Shown here piece by piece: positions 18,829 through 28,025 of a stretch of DNA of 37,518 nt. The notes beneath the pieces were generated by a model. It did no database searches. It was given only the letters and a program-made list of their open reading frames with translations, and was not told the origin of the DNA. The DNA lies in NCBI GenBank assembly GCA_018262815.1, contig JADFDN010000015.1, forward strand, positions 1 through 37,518, given 5' to 3'. The DNA is from Thiobacillus sp. (lineage in GTDB: Bacteria; Pseudomonadota; Gammaproteobacteria; Burkholderiales; Thiobacillaceae). How positions within the stretch are numbered: the first letter of the stretch is position 1; each line of letters starts with the position of its first letter. The translations under genes and the position numbers were made by a program.

Positions 18829-19875
18829 ATGTCGCTGCGCGCAGCAGTCGTCACCAGCGCGTTCGTTGCGGCCTGTGCTGTCGCCCTGCCGGCGCTTGCC
18901 GCCGACACCCTACGGGCGCTGGCCCAACCGGCCGGTCTGCGCATCGGCACCGCGGTGAATGTCGACGCGCTCAACACCGATGCCGCCTATGCCCGCCTGC
19001 TGGCGCGCGAATTCGATCTGGTGACGCCGGAAAACGCGATGAAGTTTTCCGTCGTGCAGCCCGAGCGCGGCCGCTTCGACTTCGCGCAGGCGGATGCCCT
19101 GGTTGCCTTCGCCGAAGCGCACGGCATGCAGGTCAACGGCCACGTGCTGGTGTGGCACCAGCAGCTGCCGGACTGGCTGACGCAGGGGCAATTCAGCCGC
19201 GACGAACTGAAGGCCATCCTGCGCGAGCACATCCGGACGCTGGTCACGCGCTATCGCGGCCGGGTGGCGTCGTGGGACGTGGCGGCCGAAGCGGTGGCCG
19301 AGGACGGGCACGCTCGCGAAACCTTCTGGTCGCGCGGCATCGGCCCGGATTATCTGGTGCTGGCGTTCCAGTGGGCGCACGAAGCCGATCCGCAGGCGCA
19401 TCTGCGCTACAACGACTACGGCGGCGAAGGCGACGGCGCCAAATCGGACGGCATCTACGACCTGGTGGCCGGATTGCGCCGCAAGCGCGCACCGATCCAC
19501 GGCGTCGGCCTGCAAATGCACGCCAGCCTGAAAGACGCGCCGCGCGCCCGCGACGTGCGCATCAACATGAAGCGCCTGGCCGCGCTCGGACTGCAGACTC
19601 ACATCAGCGAAATGGACGTGATGCTGTCGCTGCCGGCAAGCCGCGCCGACCTGCGGGCGCAGGCGGCGCTATACCGCGACATGCTGCAGGCCTGCCTGGC
19701 GGTGCCGCAATGCCGCAGCTTTTCCACCTGGGGTGCGAGCGACCGCTATTCGTGGATACCGGAATTCTTCCCCGGCCAGGGCGACGCGCTGTTGTTCGAC
19801 AAGGATAATCGCGCCAAACCGGCGTATCACAGCGTGCAGCGACGGCTGCGAAGCGCGGTACCGCGCAAGCGCTGA
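18829..19875 (+). CDS. Secreted GH10 family glycosidase (xylanase-like, altered active site)
   Basis: A 348-residue protein with a signal peptide (cleavage near ALA-AD, residue 25) and a full GH10 barrel. Typical motifs are VTPENAMKF (65-73), GHVLVWHQQLPDW (104-116), LQMHASL (228-234), the nucleophile Glu261 in HISEMDV, and WGASDRYSWIP followed by PAY near the C-terminus. The acid/base Glu154 is kept, but the residue before it is Ala153 (WDVAAEA) where GH10 has Asn (WDVVNEA). YNDYGGE (194-200) also departs from the usual YNDYN. GH10 enzymes classically cut beta-1,4-xylan. In this operon it more likely trims or releases the exported polymer. Family assignment is firm; substrate is unknown. Confidence 0.88.
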   Translation: MSLRAAVVTSAFVAACAVALPALAADTLRALAQPAGLRIGTAVNVDALNTDAAYARLLAREFDLVTPENAMKFSVVQPERGRFDFAQADALVAFAEAHGMQVNGHVLVWHQQLPDWLTQGQFSRDELKAILREHIRTLVTRYRGRVASWDVAAEAVAEDGHARETFWSRGIGPDYLVLAFQWAHEADPQAHLRYNDYGGEGDGAKSDGIYDLVAGLRRKRAPIHGVGLQMHASLKDAPRARDVRINMKRLAALGLQTHISEMDVMLSLPASRADLRAQAALYRDMLQACLAVPQCRSFSTWGASDRYSWIPEFFPGQGDALLFDKDNRAKPAYHSVQRRLRSAVPRKR

Positions 19876-19926
19876 GCCCGACAGGGCGCGGCCCAAGCAG
19901 CTGTCTTTAAAATAGGGGCTTGCACG

Positions 19927-19980
19927 TGGTGCGGGAGAGGGACTCGAACCCCCACACTGTTACCAGCGGCGGATTTTGAA
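19927..19980 (-). repeat. tRNA-Leu 3'-half fragment, candidate attachment-site copy
   Basis: Bases 19939-19980 are identical to 21453-21494 in the intact tRNA-Leu (42 of 42). The acceptor-stem part out to the CCA end (19927-19938) differs by one deletion and one substitution. The fragment runs from the anticodon loop to the 3' end, the part usually duplicated when an element integrates into a tRNA gene. It cannot fold as a tRNA. Confidence 0.88.
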
Positions 19981-20130
19981 GCTGGGCCATAGTTCAGGCC
20001 AAACAACGGCATAGCCGAAAACGCTTCTACAAACGGGATCTCTCAACCCTGCGGAATCCCCCGCTGTTACAGGGGGACGTATCGAAGTGCAGAAGCCGTT
20101 GGGAATAAAGAATTTTCAACCCCCAAAAGC

Positions 20131-20178
20131 TTTGAAAGAAATTGACCAATTTTTTTCAAAGCCTACAATGGTTTGAAA
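20131..20178 (+). promoter_or_regulatory. Promoter of the Fic gene with overlapping palindromic operator
   Basis: TTGACC (20142-20147), a 16-base spacer and TACAAT (20164-20169) form a good sigma-70 promoter with a start near 20176. TTTCAAA (20154-20160) and TTTGAAA (20172-20178) form an inverted repeat that brackets the -10 box. A third half-site TTTGAAA lies at 20131-20137, just upstream of the -35. A protein bound here would block the polymerase. The Fic protein's own C-terminal winged-helix-like segment is a plausible ligand. Confidence 0.65.
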
Positions 20179-20205
20179 ATATTTTTGGCTCTCGCCCCTA
20201 ATGCA

Positions 20206-21354
20206 ATGAATCGAAAAGACTTTGCTGAGACCGCAAGCGGCCGGCTGGTAGATACCCCTCAGGGCTACTTGGCCTTTGTGCCGAACCCTTTGCCACCGCC
20301 TATCAACTTCGACATGCCGCTCGCCCTGGCGCTCTCGAAAGCCGACGCGGCACTCTCAGAACTATCTGGCCTTGGTGGCCAATTACCGAACCCACACCTG
20401 CTCATTTCGCCCTACATCAAGCGGGAAGCTGTTCTATCGTCTCGCATCGAAGGCACAAAGGCCAGTCTATCCGACCTCCTGATCGATGAGATTGAGGACG
20501 GCCACGTAAGGGAACCAAACGACGACATCAAGGAAGTGCGTAATTACATCCATGCGCTGGAGTTTGGCGTCCAACGATTGGACACACTACCCCTCTCCCT
20601 CCGACTCATCCGAGAAATTCACGCCAAGCTCATGGAAGGAGTCCGAGGTGAAAAGGCGACCCCAGGCGAATTCAGGCGCTCACAAAATTGGATCGGACCG
20701 GCCGGAAGCACACCGATAACAGCGGCATTTGTCCCGCCTCCGGTTGAAGTATTAATGGACTGCTTGGGCAATTGGGAGAATTTTCTGCATTCACAAGACG
20801 TGATACCAGATCTTATCCAGTGCGCGATGATGCATGTCCAGTTTGAAACCATCCACCCCTTCCTGGACGGGAATGGACGTGTCGGGCGTCTGTTGATTAC
20901 CTTCTTCCTCATGCAGAGAGGGCGATTGTCAGAGCCCTTGCTTTACCTCTCCGCGTTCATCGACGCGCACAAGGGGGACTATTACGACCTGTTGCAGCGC
21001 GTACGTACACATGGCGACTGGGTACCGTGGATAAGGTTTTTTCTCCAAGGCGTTACGGAGACCGCCACCGAAGCCGGGCAGCAGTCGAAGGAACTACACC
21101 GTCTAAGGGAGCAGTACCGCAACCAATTACGCGACAAGCCGAACGCCCTTGGCCTGATCGACGAACTATTCGTCAATCCGTACATGACCATTGGCCGTGG
21201 AGCCAAGGTGCTCAACAAGACCCATCCCACAGCGAAAGCCGCTATCAGCGTGCTTGAAGAAAGGAAAATACTGAAGGAGATCAGCGGTCGCCAGTGGGGG
21301 CGCTTTTACGTTTGCGCTCCAGTCCTGAATGCGCTTGAGAAGCCGTTCAGCTAG
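20206..21354 (+). CDS. Fic family AMP-transferase-type protein (class II, self-inhibited)
   Basis: A 382-residue Fic protein. Fic enzymes usually transfer AMP from ATP to a hydroxyl on a target protein. The catalytic motif HPFLDGNGRVGR (residues 217-228) is complete, with His217. An inhibitory helix motif SSRIEG (78-83, the S-x-x-x-E-G type) precedes the Fic core, so activity is probably held in check intramolecularly. An N-terminal Fic_N-type domain and a C-terminal winged-helix-like region (about 315-382) complete the usual layout. I chose ATG 20206; an in-frame TTG at 20173 would start at or before the predicted transcript start. No separate antitoxin gene is present. Codon use is more A/T-rich than in its neighbours, consistent with transfer. 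Target unknown. Confidence 0.9.
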   Translation: MNRKDFAETASGRLVDTPQGYLAFVPNPLPPPINFDMPLALALSKADAALSELSGLGGQLPNPHLLISPYIKREAVLSSRIEGTKASLSDLLIDEIEDGHVREPNDDIKEVRNYIHALEFGVQRLDTLPLSLRLIREIHAKLMEGVRGEKATPGEFRRSQNWIGPAGSTPITAAFVPPPVEVLMDCLGNWENFLHSQDVIPDLIQCAMMHVQFETIHPFLDGNGRVGRLLITFFLMQRGRLSEPLLYLSAFIDAHKGDYYDLLQRVRTHGDWVPWIRFFLQGVTETATEAGQQSKELHRLREQYRNQLRDKPNALGLIDELFVNPYMTIGRGAKVLNKTHPTAKAAISVLEERKILKEISGRQWGRFYVCAPVLNALEKPFS

Positions 21355-21413
21355 GCGACAGCGTGAAGCCGGTGGCAACGACGCCGGAAAAATTGTAGGA
21401 GTCCGCGTAAACA

Positions 21414-21437
21414 AGAAAACACAAACTCCGCGTGTTT
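21414..21437 (-). terminator. Possible terminator downstream of tRNA-Leu
   Basis: Read on the minus strand, AAACAC and GTGTTT form a 6-base stem with a 9-base loop, followed by a T-rich run (TCTTGTTT). It sits just past the tRNA 3' end, inside the island edge. The stem is short and A/T-rich. Confidence 0.4.
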
Positions 21438-21439
21438 CC

Positions 21440-21526
21440 TGGTGCCGGGAGGGGGACTCGAACCCCCACACTGTTACCAGCGGCGGATTTTGAATCCGCT
21501 GCGTCTACCGATTCCGCCATCCCGGC
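21440..21526 (-). tRNA. tRNA-Leu (anticodon CAA)
   Basis: The minus strand folds as a class II tRNA. The seven-base acceptor stem GCCGGGA/TCCCGGC is perfect, discriminator A and CCA are encoded (CCA at 21442-21440). The D-arm has GGTAGACGC. The anticodon stem GCGGA/TCCGC holds loop TTCAAAA, giving anticodon CAA for UUG leucine codons. A variable arm and GGTTCGAGTCC T-arm follow. The 3' half is duplicated at 19939-19980, marking this gene as an integration target that was restored intact. Confidence 0.96.
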
Positions 21527-21568
21527 AGGGAGGCCGGGCGCGAATGCGGCCGGCGACAGAAGCCGCGC

Positions 21569-21598
21569 ATTATCGCCGAATCGGCCAGCCTGCCGCAA
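21569..21598 (-). promoter_or_regulatory. Likely tRNA-Leu promoter
   Basis: On the minus strand TTGCGG (21598-21593), an 18-base spacer and GATAAT (21574-21569) lie about 36 bases upstream of the mature tRNA 5' end when the start site is counted. This fits a sigma-70 promoter divergent from queA. Confidence 0.5.
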
Positions 21599-21607
21599 GG
21601 CGGAAGC

Positions 21608-21613
21608 TATAAT
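21608..21613 (+). promoter_or_regulatory. queA -10 box directly before the start codon
   Basis: TATAAT ends eight bases before the queA ATG at 21622, so transcription would begin at or one to two bases before the start codon. No good -35 hexamer is seen 16-18 bases upstream, and no ribosome-binding site can fit. The mRNA may be leaderless. Confidence 0.5.
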
Positions 21614-21621
21614 CGCGCCCC

Positions 21622-23761
<2,140 letters not shown>

Positions 23762-23807
23762 AATCCTCGGGTTTTGATTAATCTGCCCTGATTCGGAGTT
23801 TTGACCC

Positions 23808-24125
23808 ATGATTTCACTTGCCCACGCCCAAACCGCTGCACCGGCCGCCCCGGGTTTCGAGCAATTCCTGCCGCTCATCATCATCTTCATCCTGTTCTGG
23901 TTCATGCTGATCCGTCCGCAGATGAAGCGCGCCAAGGAGCAGAAAAAAATGCTGGCCGATCTGACCAAGGGCGATGAGGTCGTCACGGCCAGCGGCCAGG
24001 TCGGCAAGGTCGCCAAGATCAGCGAGCAATATGTGTCGCTGGAAATCGCCGACGGCGTGATCACCCACGTGCAGAAGCAGTCGGTCCAGACCCTGCTGCC
24101 GAAGGGCACGATCAAGGGCCTTTAA
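23808..24125 (+). CDS. yajC: Sec translocon accessory protein YajC
   Basis: A 105-residue single-helix inner-membrane protein that joins SecD and SecF in the Sec accessory complex. The helix covers about residues 18-37 (FLPLIIIFILFWFMLIRPQ), followed by the family signature RPQMKRAKEQKKM and a small soluble domain with GDEVVTASGQVGKV. GGAG precedes the ATG at a normal distance. Gene order tgt-yajC-secD-secF is the usual proteobacterial one. A 101-base gap with a strong hairpin separates it from secD. Confidence 0.95.
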   Translation: MISLAHAQTAAPAAPGFEQFLPLIIIFILFWFMLIRPQMKRAKEQKKMLADLTKGDEVVTASGQVGKVAKISEQYVSLEIADGVITHVQKQSVQTLLPKGTIKGL

Positions 24126-24160
24126 CCGTGAAGGGGAAAGGGACCGCGCCGGCGGCGCTC

Positions 24161-24201
24161 AAGGGGGAAGGGTAAAACCCGGCGCCCCACCCTTCCCCCT
24201 T
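24161..24201. repeat. Perfect inverted repeat between yajC and secD
   Basis: AAGGGGGAAGGGT (24161-24173) and its exact complement (24189-24201) flank a 15-base loop. Related G/C-tract copies sit on both sides (gaaggggaaaggg at about 24130, ctcttccccctttacc at about 24204-24219). The hairpin may act as a terminator/attenuator or be a dispersed repeat unit. Confidence 0.85.
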
Positions 24202-24226
24202 AACTCTTCCCCCTTTACCAAAAACC

Positions 24227-26041
24227 ATGAACCGCTTCCCGCTCTGGAAATACATCGTCATCGGCATCACGCTGGTGGTCGCCTTCCTGTACACCCTGCC
24301 CAATTTCTTTGGCGAAGTGCCGGCAGTCCAGATTTCGCCGGTGCGCACCACCGAGAAAGTCGATACGGCGCTGCTCGGGCAGGTGGAGTCGCTGCTCAAG
24401 GCCTCCAATGTGGCCGCCAGCGGGATGGAACTGGCAGGCAACAGCATCAAGGCGCGCTTTGCCAGCACCGACGTGCAGATCAAGGCCAAGGACGTGCTGC
24501 AGAACGGGCTGGGCGAGCGCTACACGGTAGCGCTGAACCTGGTGTCGGCCTCGCCCTCCTGGCTGTCGTCGATCAACGCGCTGCCGATGTATCTGGGCCT
24601 CGACCTGCGCGGCGGCGTGCATTTCCTGCTCGAAGTCGACATGAAGGCCGCGCTGGAGAAGGCCGCCATCCGCTACCAGAACGATTTCCGCACCGAGCTG
24701 CGCGGCGCCAAGATCCGCTACGGCCGCATCAGCCGCGAGGGCAATGCGGTCACGGTTCATTTCGCCACCCGCGACCAGCGTGACGCCGCGGTCAACAAGC
24801 TGGGCACGGCATTCATCGATCTGGCCTTCACCGAACAAGACGAGGCCGAAGGCTTCACGCTGACCGCTCGCCTCAAGCCCGAGGCGGAGAAGCAGGTGCA
24901 GGAATTCGCGCTGCAGCAGAACATCACCACCCTCAGGAATCGCGTCAACGAGCTCGGCGTGGCCGAGCCTGTGATCCAGCAGCAGGGCGCCAGCCGCGTC
25001 GTGGTGCAGCTGCCCGGCGTGCAGGACACGGCCAAGGCGAAAGACATCCTCGGCCGCACCGCCACGCTGGAAATCCGCATGGTCGACGAACTGGCCGATC
25101 CGCTGGCGGTGGCACAGGGCCAGGTGCCGTTCGGCGCGGAAATTGTGACCAGCCGCGATGGCGGCACGATCGCCGTGAAAAAGGACGTGGTCCTGACCGG
25201 CGACTCGATCACCGACGCCTCGCCGGGCTTCGACAGCACCAGCGGCCAGGCTGCGGTGCACATCAGTCTGGACGGCAAGGGCGCACGCATCTTCAAGGAC
25301 GTGACGCGCGAAAACGTCAACAAGCGCATGGCCATCCTGCTGATCGAAAAGGGCGTGGCCGAAGCCATCACGGCGCCGGTGATCCGCGAGGAAATCGGCG
25401 GCGGCCGGGTGCAGATCACCGGCATGGAAACCGCGCAGGAGGCCTCCGACGTCGCCCTGCTGCTGCGCGCCGGCGCGCTGGCCGCGCCGATGCAGATCAT
25501 CGAGGAGCGCACGGTCGGTCCCAGCATGGGCGCAGAGAACATCGAAAAAGGTTTCCATTCCAACATATGGGGCTTCCTCGCGGTCGTCGCATTCATGGTC
25601 ATCTACTACCGCGTATTCGGCCTGTTCTCGTCGATCGCACTCGCCATCAACGGCTTCTTCCTGATCGCGCTGCTGTCGATGCTGCAGGCCACGCTGACCC
25701 TACCCGGCATGGCGGCGATCGCGCTCACGCTCGGCATGGCGATCGACGCCAACGTGCTGATCAACGAACGCATCCGCGAGGAACTGCGCAACGGCGCCAC
25801 GCCGCAGGCGGCCATCCACGCCGGCTACGACCGTGCCTGGGGCACCATTCTCGACTCCAACCTCACCACGCTGATCGCCGGCATCGCGCTGTTCTGGCTG
25901 GGCTCAGGGCCGGTACGCGGTTTTGCCGTGGTGCTGTGTCTGGGCATCCTCACCTCCATGTTCAGCGCCGTCACGGTGTCGCGCGCCATGGTCAACCTCA
26001 CCTATGGCCGCCAGGCGCGGTTGGCCAAAGTCTCAATCTAA
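24227..26041 (+). CDS. secD: Protein translocase subunit SecD
   Basis: A 604-residue inner-membrane protein that uses proton motive force to complete protein export with SecF and YajC. The first helix (residues about 7-25) is followed by the large periplasmic domain, beginning with YLGLDLRGGVHFLLEVD. The C-terminal part has a run of transmembrane helices with the conserved TLPGMAAIALTLGMAIDANVLINERIREE and GTILDSNLTTLIAG segments. Length matches the family (about 615). It ends 10 bases before secF. The ATG at 24227 lies right after the intergenic repeat, so its ribosome-binding site is poor. Confidence 0.97.
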   Translation: MNRFPLWKYIVIGITLVVAFLYTLPNFFGEVPAVQISPVRTTEKVDTALLGQVESLLKASNVAASGMELAGNSIKARFASTDVQIKAKDVLQNGLGERYTVALNLVSASPSWLSSINALPMYLGLDLRGGVHFLLEVDMKAALEKAAIRYQNDFRTELRGAKIRYGRISREGNAVTVHFATRDQRDAAVNKLGTAFIDLAFTEQDEAEGFTLTARLKPEAEKQVQEFALQQNITTLRNRVNELGVAEPVIQQQGASRVVVQLPGVQDTAKAKDILGRTATLEIRMVDELADPLAVAQGQVPFGAEIVTSRDGGTIAVKKDVVLTGDSITDASPGFDSTSGQAAVHISLDGKGARIFKDVTRENVNKRMAILLIEKGVAEAITAPVIREEIGGGRVQITGMETAQEASDVALLLRAGALAAPMQIIEERTVGPSMGAENIEKGFHSNIWGFLAVVAFMVIYYRVFGLFSSIALAINGFFLIALLSMLQATLTLPGMAAIALTLGMAIDANVLINERIREELRNGATPQAAIHAGYDRAWGTILDSNLTTLIAGIALFWLGSGPVRGFAVVLCLGILTSMFSAVTVSRAMVNLTYGRQARLAKVSI

Positions 26042-26051
26042 GGGTCGGGTC

Positions 26052-26984
26052 ATGCTGGAATTTTTCCCCTTCAAGAAAACCATCCCCTTCATGAGCTGGG
26101 GGAAGGCGACGACGGCGATTTCGCTGCTCACCTTCCTGTTCTCGGTGTGGGCGCTGTGGGACCGCGGCCTCAATCTGGGCGTCGACTTCACCGGCGGTAC
26201 CGTGATCGAGGTCAGCTACGGCCAGGCCGCCAACCTGCCGGCTATCCGCGGCGCCCTGGAAAAAACCGGCCTACCCGAAGTCACGGTGCAGAACTTCGGC
26301 ACCAGCCGCGACGTGTTGATCCGCCTGCCCGTCAAGGGCGGTGCCAATGCGGCGGAGACGAGCAATCAGGTCATGGCTGCCCTGAAGGCTGCGGATGCTT
26401 CGGTCGAATTGAAGCGCGTCGATTTCGTCGGCCCGCAGGTCGGCAAGGAACTCTACGACAGCGGCGCGCTGGCGCTGCTGGTGGTGTCCTTAGGCATCAT
26501 GGCTTATCTGGCGGTCCGTTTCGAATGGCGCTTCGCGGTTGCGGGGATGCTTGCCAACATGCACGACATCGTCATCATCCTCGGCGTGTTCGCCTTCTTC
26601 CAGTGGGAATTCACCCTCACCGTGCTGGCCGGCGTGCTGGCAATCCTGGGCTATTCGGTCAACGAGTCGGTGGTGGTGTTCGACCGGATCCGCGAGAACA
26701 TCCGCAAGATGCGCGGCGCGACCATCCCGCACATCATCGACGACGCGATCACCCGCACCATGAGCCGCACCGTCATCACCCACGGCTCGACCCAGATCAT
26801 GGTGCTGTCGATGCTGTTCTTCGGTGGCGAGGCGCTGCACAACTTCGCGCTCGCGCTCACGATCGGCATCATGTTCGGCATCTACTCGTCGGTTCTGGTC
26901 GCCAGCCCCCTGCTGCTGATGTTCGGCATCAAGCGCGAGCACTTCATCAAGCCGGTGGAGAAGAAGGAAGAAGCCGTTGTTTGA
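26052..26984 (+). CDS. secF: Protein translocase subunit SecF
   Basis: A 310-residue partner of SecD with six predicted helices. The family signature GVDFTGGTVIEVSYG follows the first helix (residues about 40-54). The last part has the conserved VNESVVVFDRIREN and the TMSRTVITHGSTQ segment. ATG 26052 is preferred; upstream in-frame codons lie inside secD. It is the last gene before a nested inverted repeat that may end the transcript. Confidence 0.97.
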   Translation: MLEFFPFKKTIPFMSWGKATTAISLLTFLFSVWALWDRGLNLGVDFTGGTVIEVSYGQAANLPAIRGALEKTGLPEVTVQNFGTSRDVLIRLPVKGGANAAETSNQVMAALKAADASVELKRVDFVGPQVGKELYDSGALALLVVSLGIMAYLAVRFEWRFAVAGMLANMHDIVIILGVFAFFQWEFTLTVLAGVLAILGYSVNESVVVFDRIRENIRKMRGATIPHIIDDAITRTMSRTVITHGSTQIMVLSMLFFGGEALHNFALALTIGIMFGIYSSVLVASPLLLMFGIKREHFIKPVEKKEEAVV

Positions 26985-26986
26985 GA

Positions 26987-27048
26987 TGCAAGATTCAAGA
27001 CCCGGGAGGCAAGAGGGAAGCATGCCTCCTTGCATCTTGAATCTTGCA
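26987..27048. repeat. Nested inverted repeat between secF and dedA
   Basis: The outer arms TGCAAGATTCAAGA (26987-27000) and its exact complement (27035-27048) enclose inner arms GGAGGCA (27005-27011) and TGCCTCC (27023-27029). The structure fills most of the 84-base gap. It may be a terminator or a dispersed intergenic repeat; it lacks a clear T run. Confidence 0.85.
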
Positions 27049-27068
27049 ACTTGAACCTGTCCTCCATC

Positions 27069-27677
27069 ATGCTCCACGAGATCATCCAAACCATCGTCAG
27101 CACAGTCGGCGCCTGGGGTTACCCGGGCATTTTTCTGCTGATGGCGCTGGAATCCAGCTTCTTCCCCTTTCCCAGCGAAGTGGTGATGATCCCGGCCGGC
27201 TATCTGGCCTACAAGGGCGAGATGAACCTGGCGCTGGCGATCCTGTCCGGCATCGCCGGGAGCCTGTTCGGCGCACTGTTCAACTACTGGCTGGCAATGA
27301 AACTCGGACGGCCGTTCCTGCTGCGCTACGGCAAATACGTGCTGTTCAAGGAGCATTCGCTGCAGCGCATGGAAGATTTCTTCGCGCGCCACGGCCACAT
27401 TTCGACCTTCACCGGACGGCTGATTCCGGCGGTACGGCAATACATCTCGCTGCCGGCAGGGCTCGCGCGCATGAACCTGGCGGTGTTCAGCTTCTACACC
27501 AGCCTCGGCGCCGGCATCTGGGTCACCATCCTCGCGGTGCTCGGCTACAGCCTGGGCCACAACGAAGCGGCCATCCGCGACAACCTGCAGCTGATCACGC
27601 TGATCACGCTGGGCACGGTCGCGGTGATCGTGCTGCTCTATGTGCGCATCAAGCTGAAGAAGAAGATCATTCGCTGA
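27069..27677 (+). CDS. DedA family membrane protein
   Basis: A 202-residue polytopic inner-membrane protein of the DedA/SNARE-associated (VTT) family. Some members transport or flip undecaprenyl phosphate or other lipids. Typical motifs are [23 protein letters not shown] (residues about 25-47, here divided by Pro) and [22 protein letters not shown] near residue 120, with the conserved Arg residues. ATG 27069 starts the usual N-terminus; an in-frame ATG at 27030 falls in the repeat. No strong ribosome-binding site is visible. The specific substrate cannot be told from sequence. Confidence 0.92.
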   Translation: MLHEIIQTIVSTVGAWGYPGIFLLMALESSFFPFPSEVVMIPAGYLAYKGEMNLALAILSGIAGSLFGALFNYWLAMKLGRPFLLRYGKYVLFKEHSLQRMEDFFARHGHISTFTGRLIPAVRQYISLPAGLARMNLAVFSFYTSLGAGIWVTILAVLGYSLGHNEAAIRDNLQLITLITLGTVAVIVLLYVRIKLKKKIIR

Positions 27678-28025
27678 CCTGTGGACCGATCTGCGATCGG
27701 TCCCATGAGGTGCAAGCGACCGACGCGGTTCCAACCAGCCGGATCGAGCTGAATCCGCTCCAATCCCATTCCGCATGCGTGGATATGTCCTGGGACACAC
27801 ACAATGTAACCAGGGAACTCCCGTTCGCCTCGCGCCTCCTACTGGAAACCACGAACGAATCGTAAAGGCCCCGCCTTGATTAGGCCTTGCCGATTCCACC
27901 GCTAAACACAGCCATCCTTTCGAGGATTCGACCGCTGGACACCACCCCGTAGTGCCGCACCCTGGGCCGCGCTGATGCGCACCCCGCCTGCAAGGCTGTG
28001 CCGCATTGCCGCCGAGAGGAAGAGC
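27678..28025. other. 348-base gap downstream of dedA
   Basis: No gene was recognised. Immediately after the dedA stop there is a perfect hairpin (27683-27703). A palindrome TGTCC-TG-GGACA lies at 27786-27797. The promoter of the large signalling gene should lie here, but I see no convincing -35/-10 or sigma-54 pair. Confidence 0.5.
27683..27703 (+). terminator. Hairpin after dedA, likely transcription end
   Basis: GGACCGAT-CTGCG-ATCGGTCC is a perfect 8-base stem with a 5-base loop, 5 bases past the dedA stop codon. No T run follows, so it could be a 3'-end stabiliser or a weak terminator. Confidence 0.55.

Larger units (their letters stand above)
19939..21494. mobile_element. Small genomic island at tRNA-Leu carrying a lone Fic gene
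   Basis: The stretch between the two 42-base direct repeats is about 1.5 kb, visibly richer in A+T than both flanks, and carries only the Fic gene. It lies on the 3' side of the intact minus-strand tRNA, as expected for tRNA-targeted integration. No integrase, excisionase or transposase is encoded, so it is either a decayed remnant or an element moved in trans. The gap 19876-20205 before the gene holds the tRNA fragment, about 150 bases with no recognisable gene, and the Fic promoter. Confidence 0.75.

Noticed and set aside
19927-19980. A second functional tRNA-Leu gene
   Set aside because: Only the 3' half is present, the acceptor strand has a deletion and a substitution, and the sequence beyond the anticodon loop does not fold.
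27683-27703. A riboswitch or small RNA downstream of dedA
   Set aside because: Only a single short perfect hairpin is present; there is no further conserved structure or promoter.
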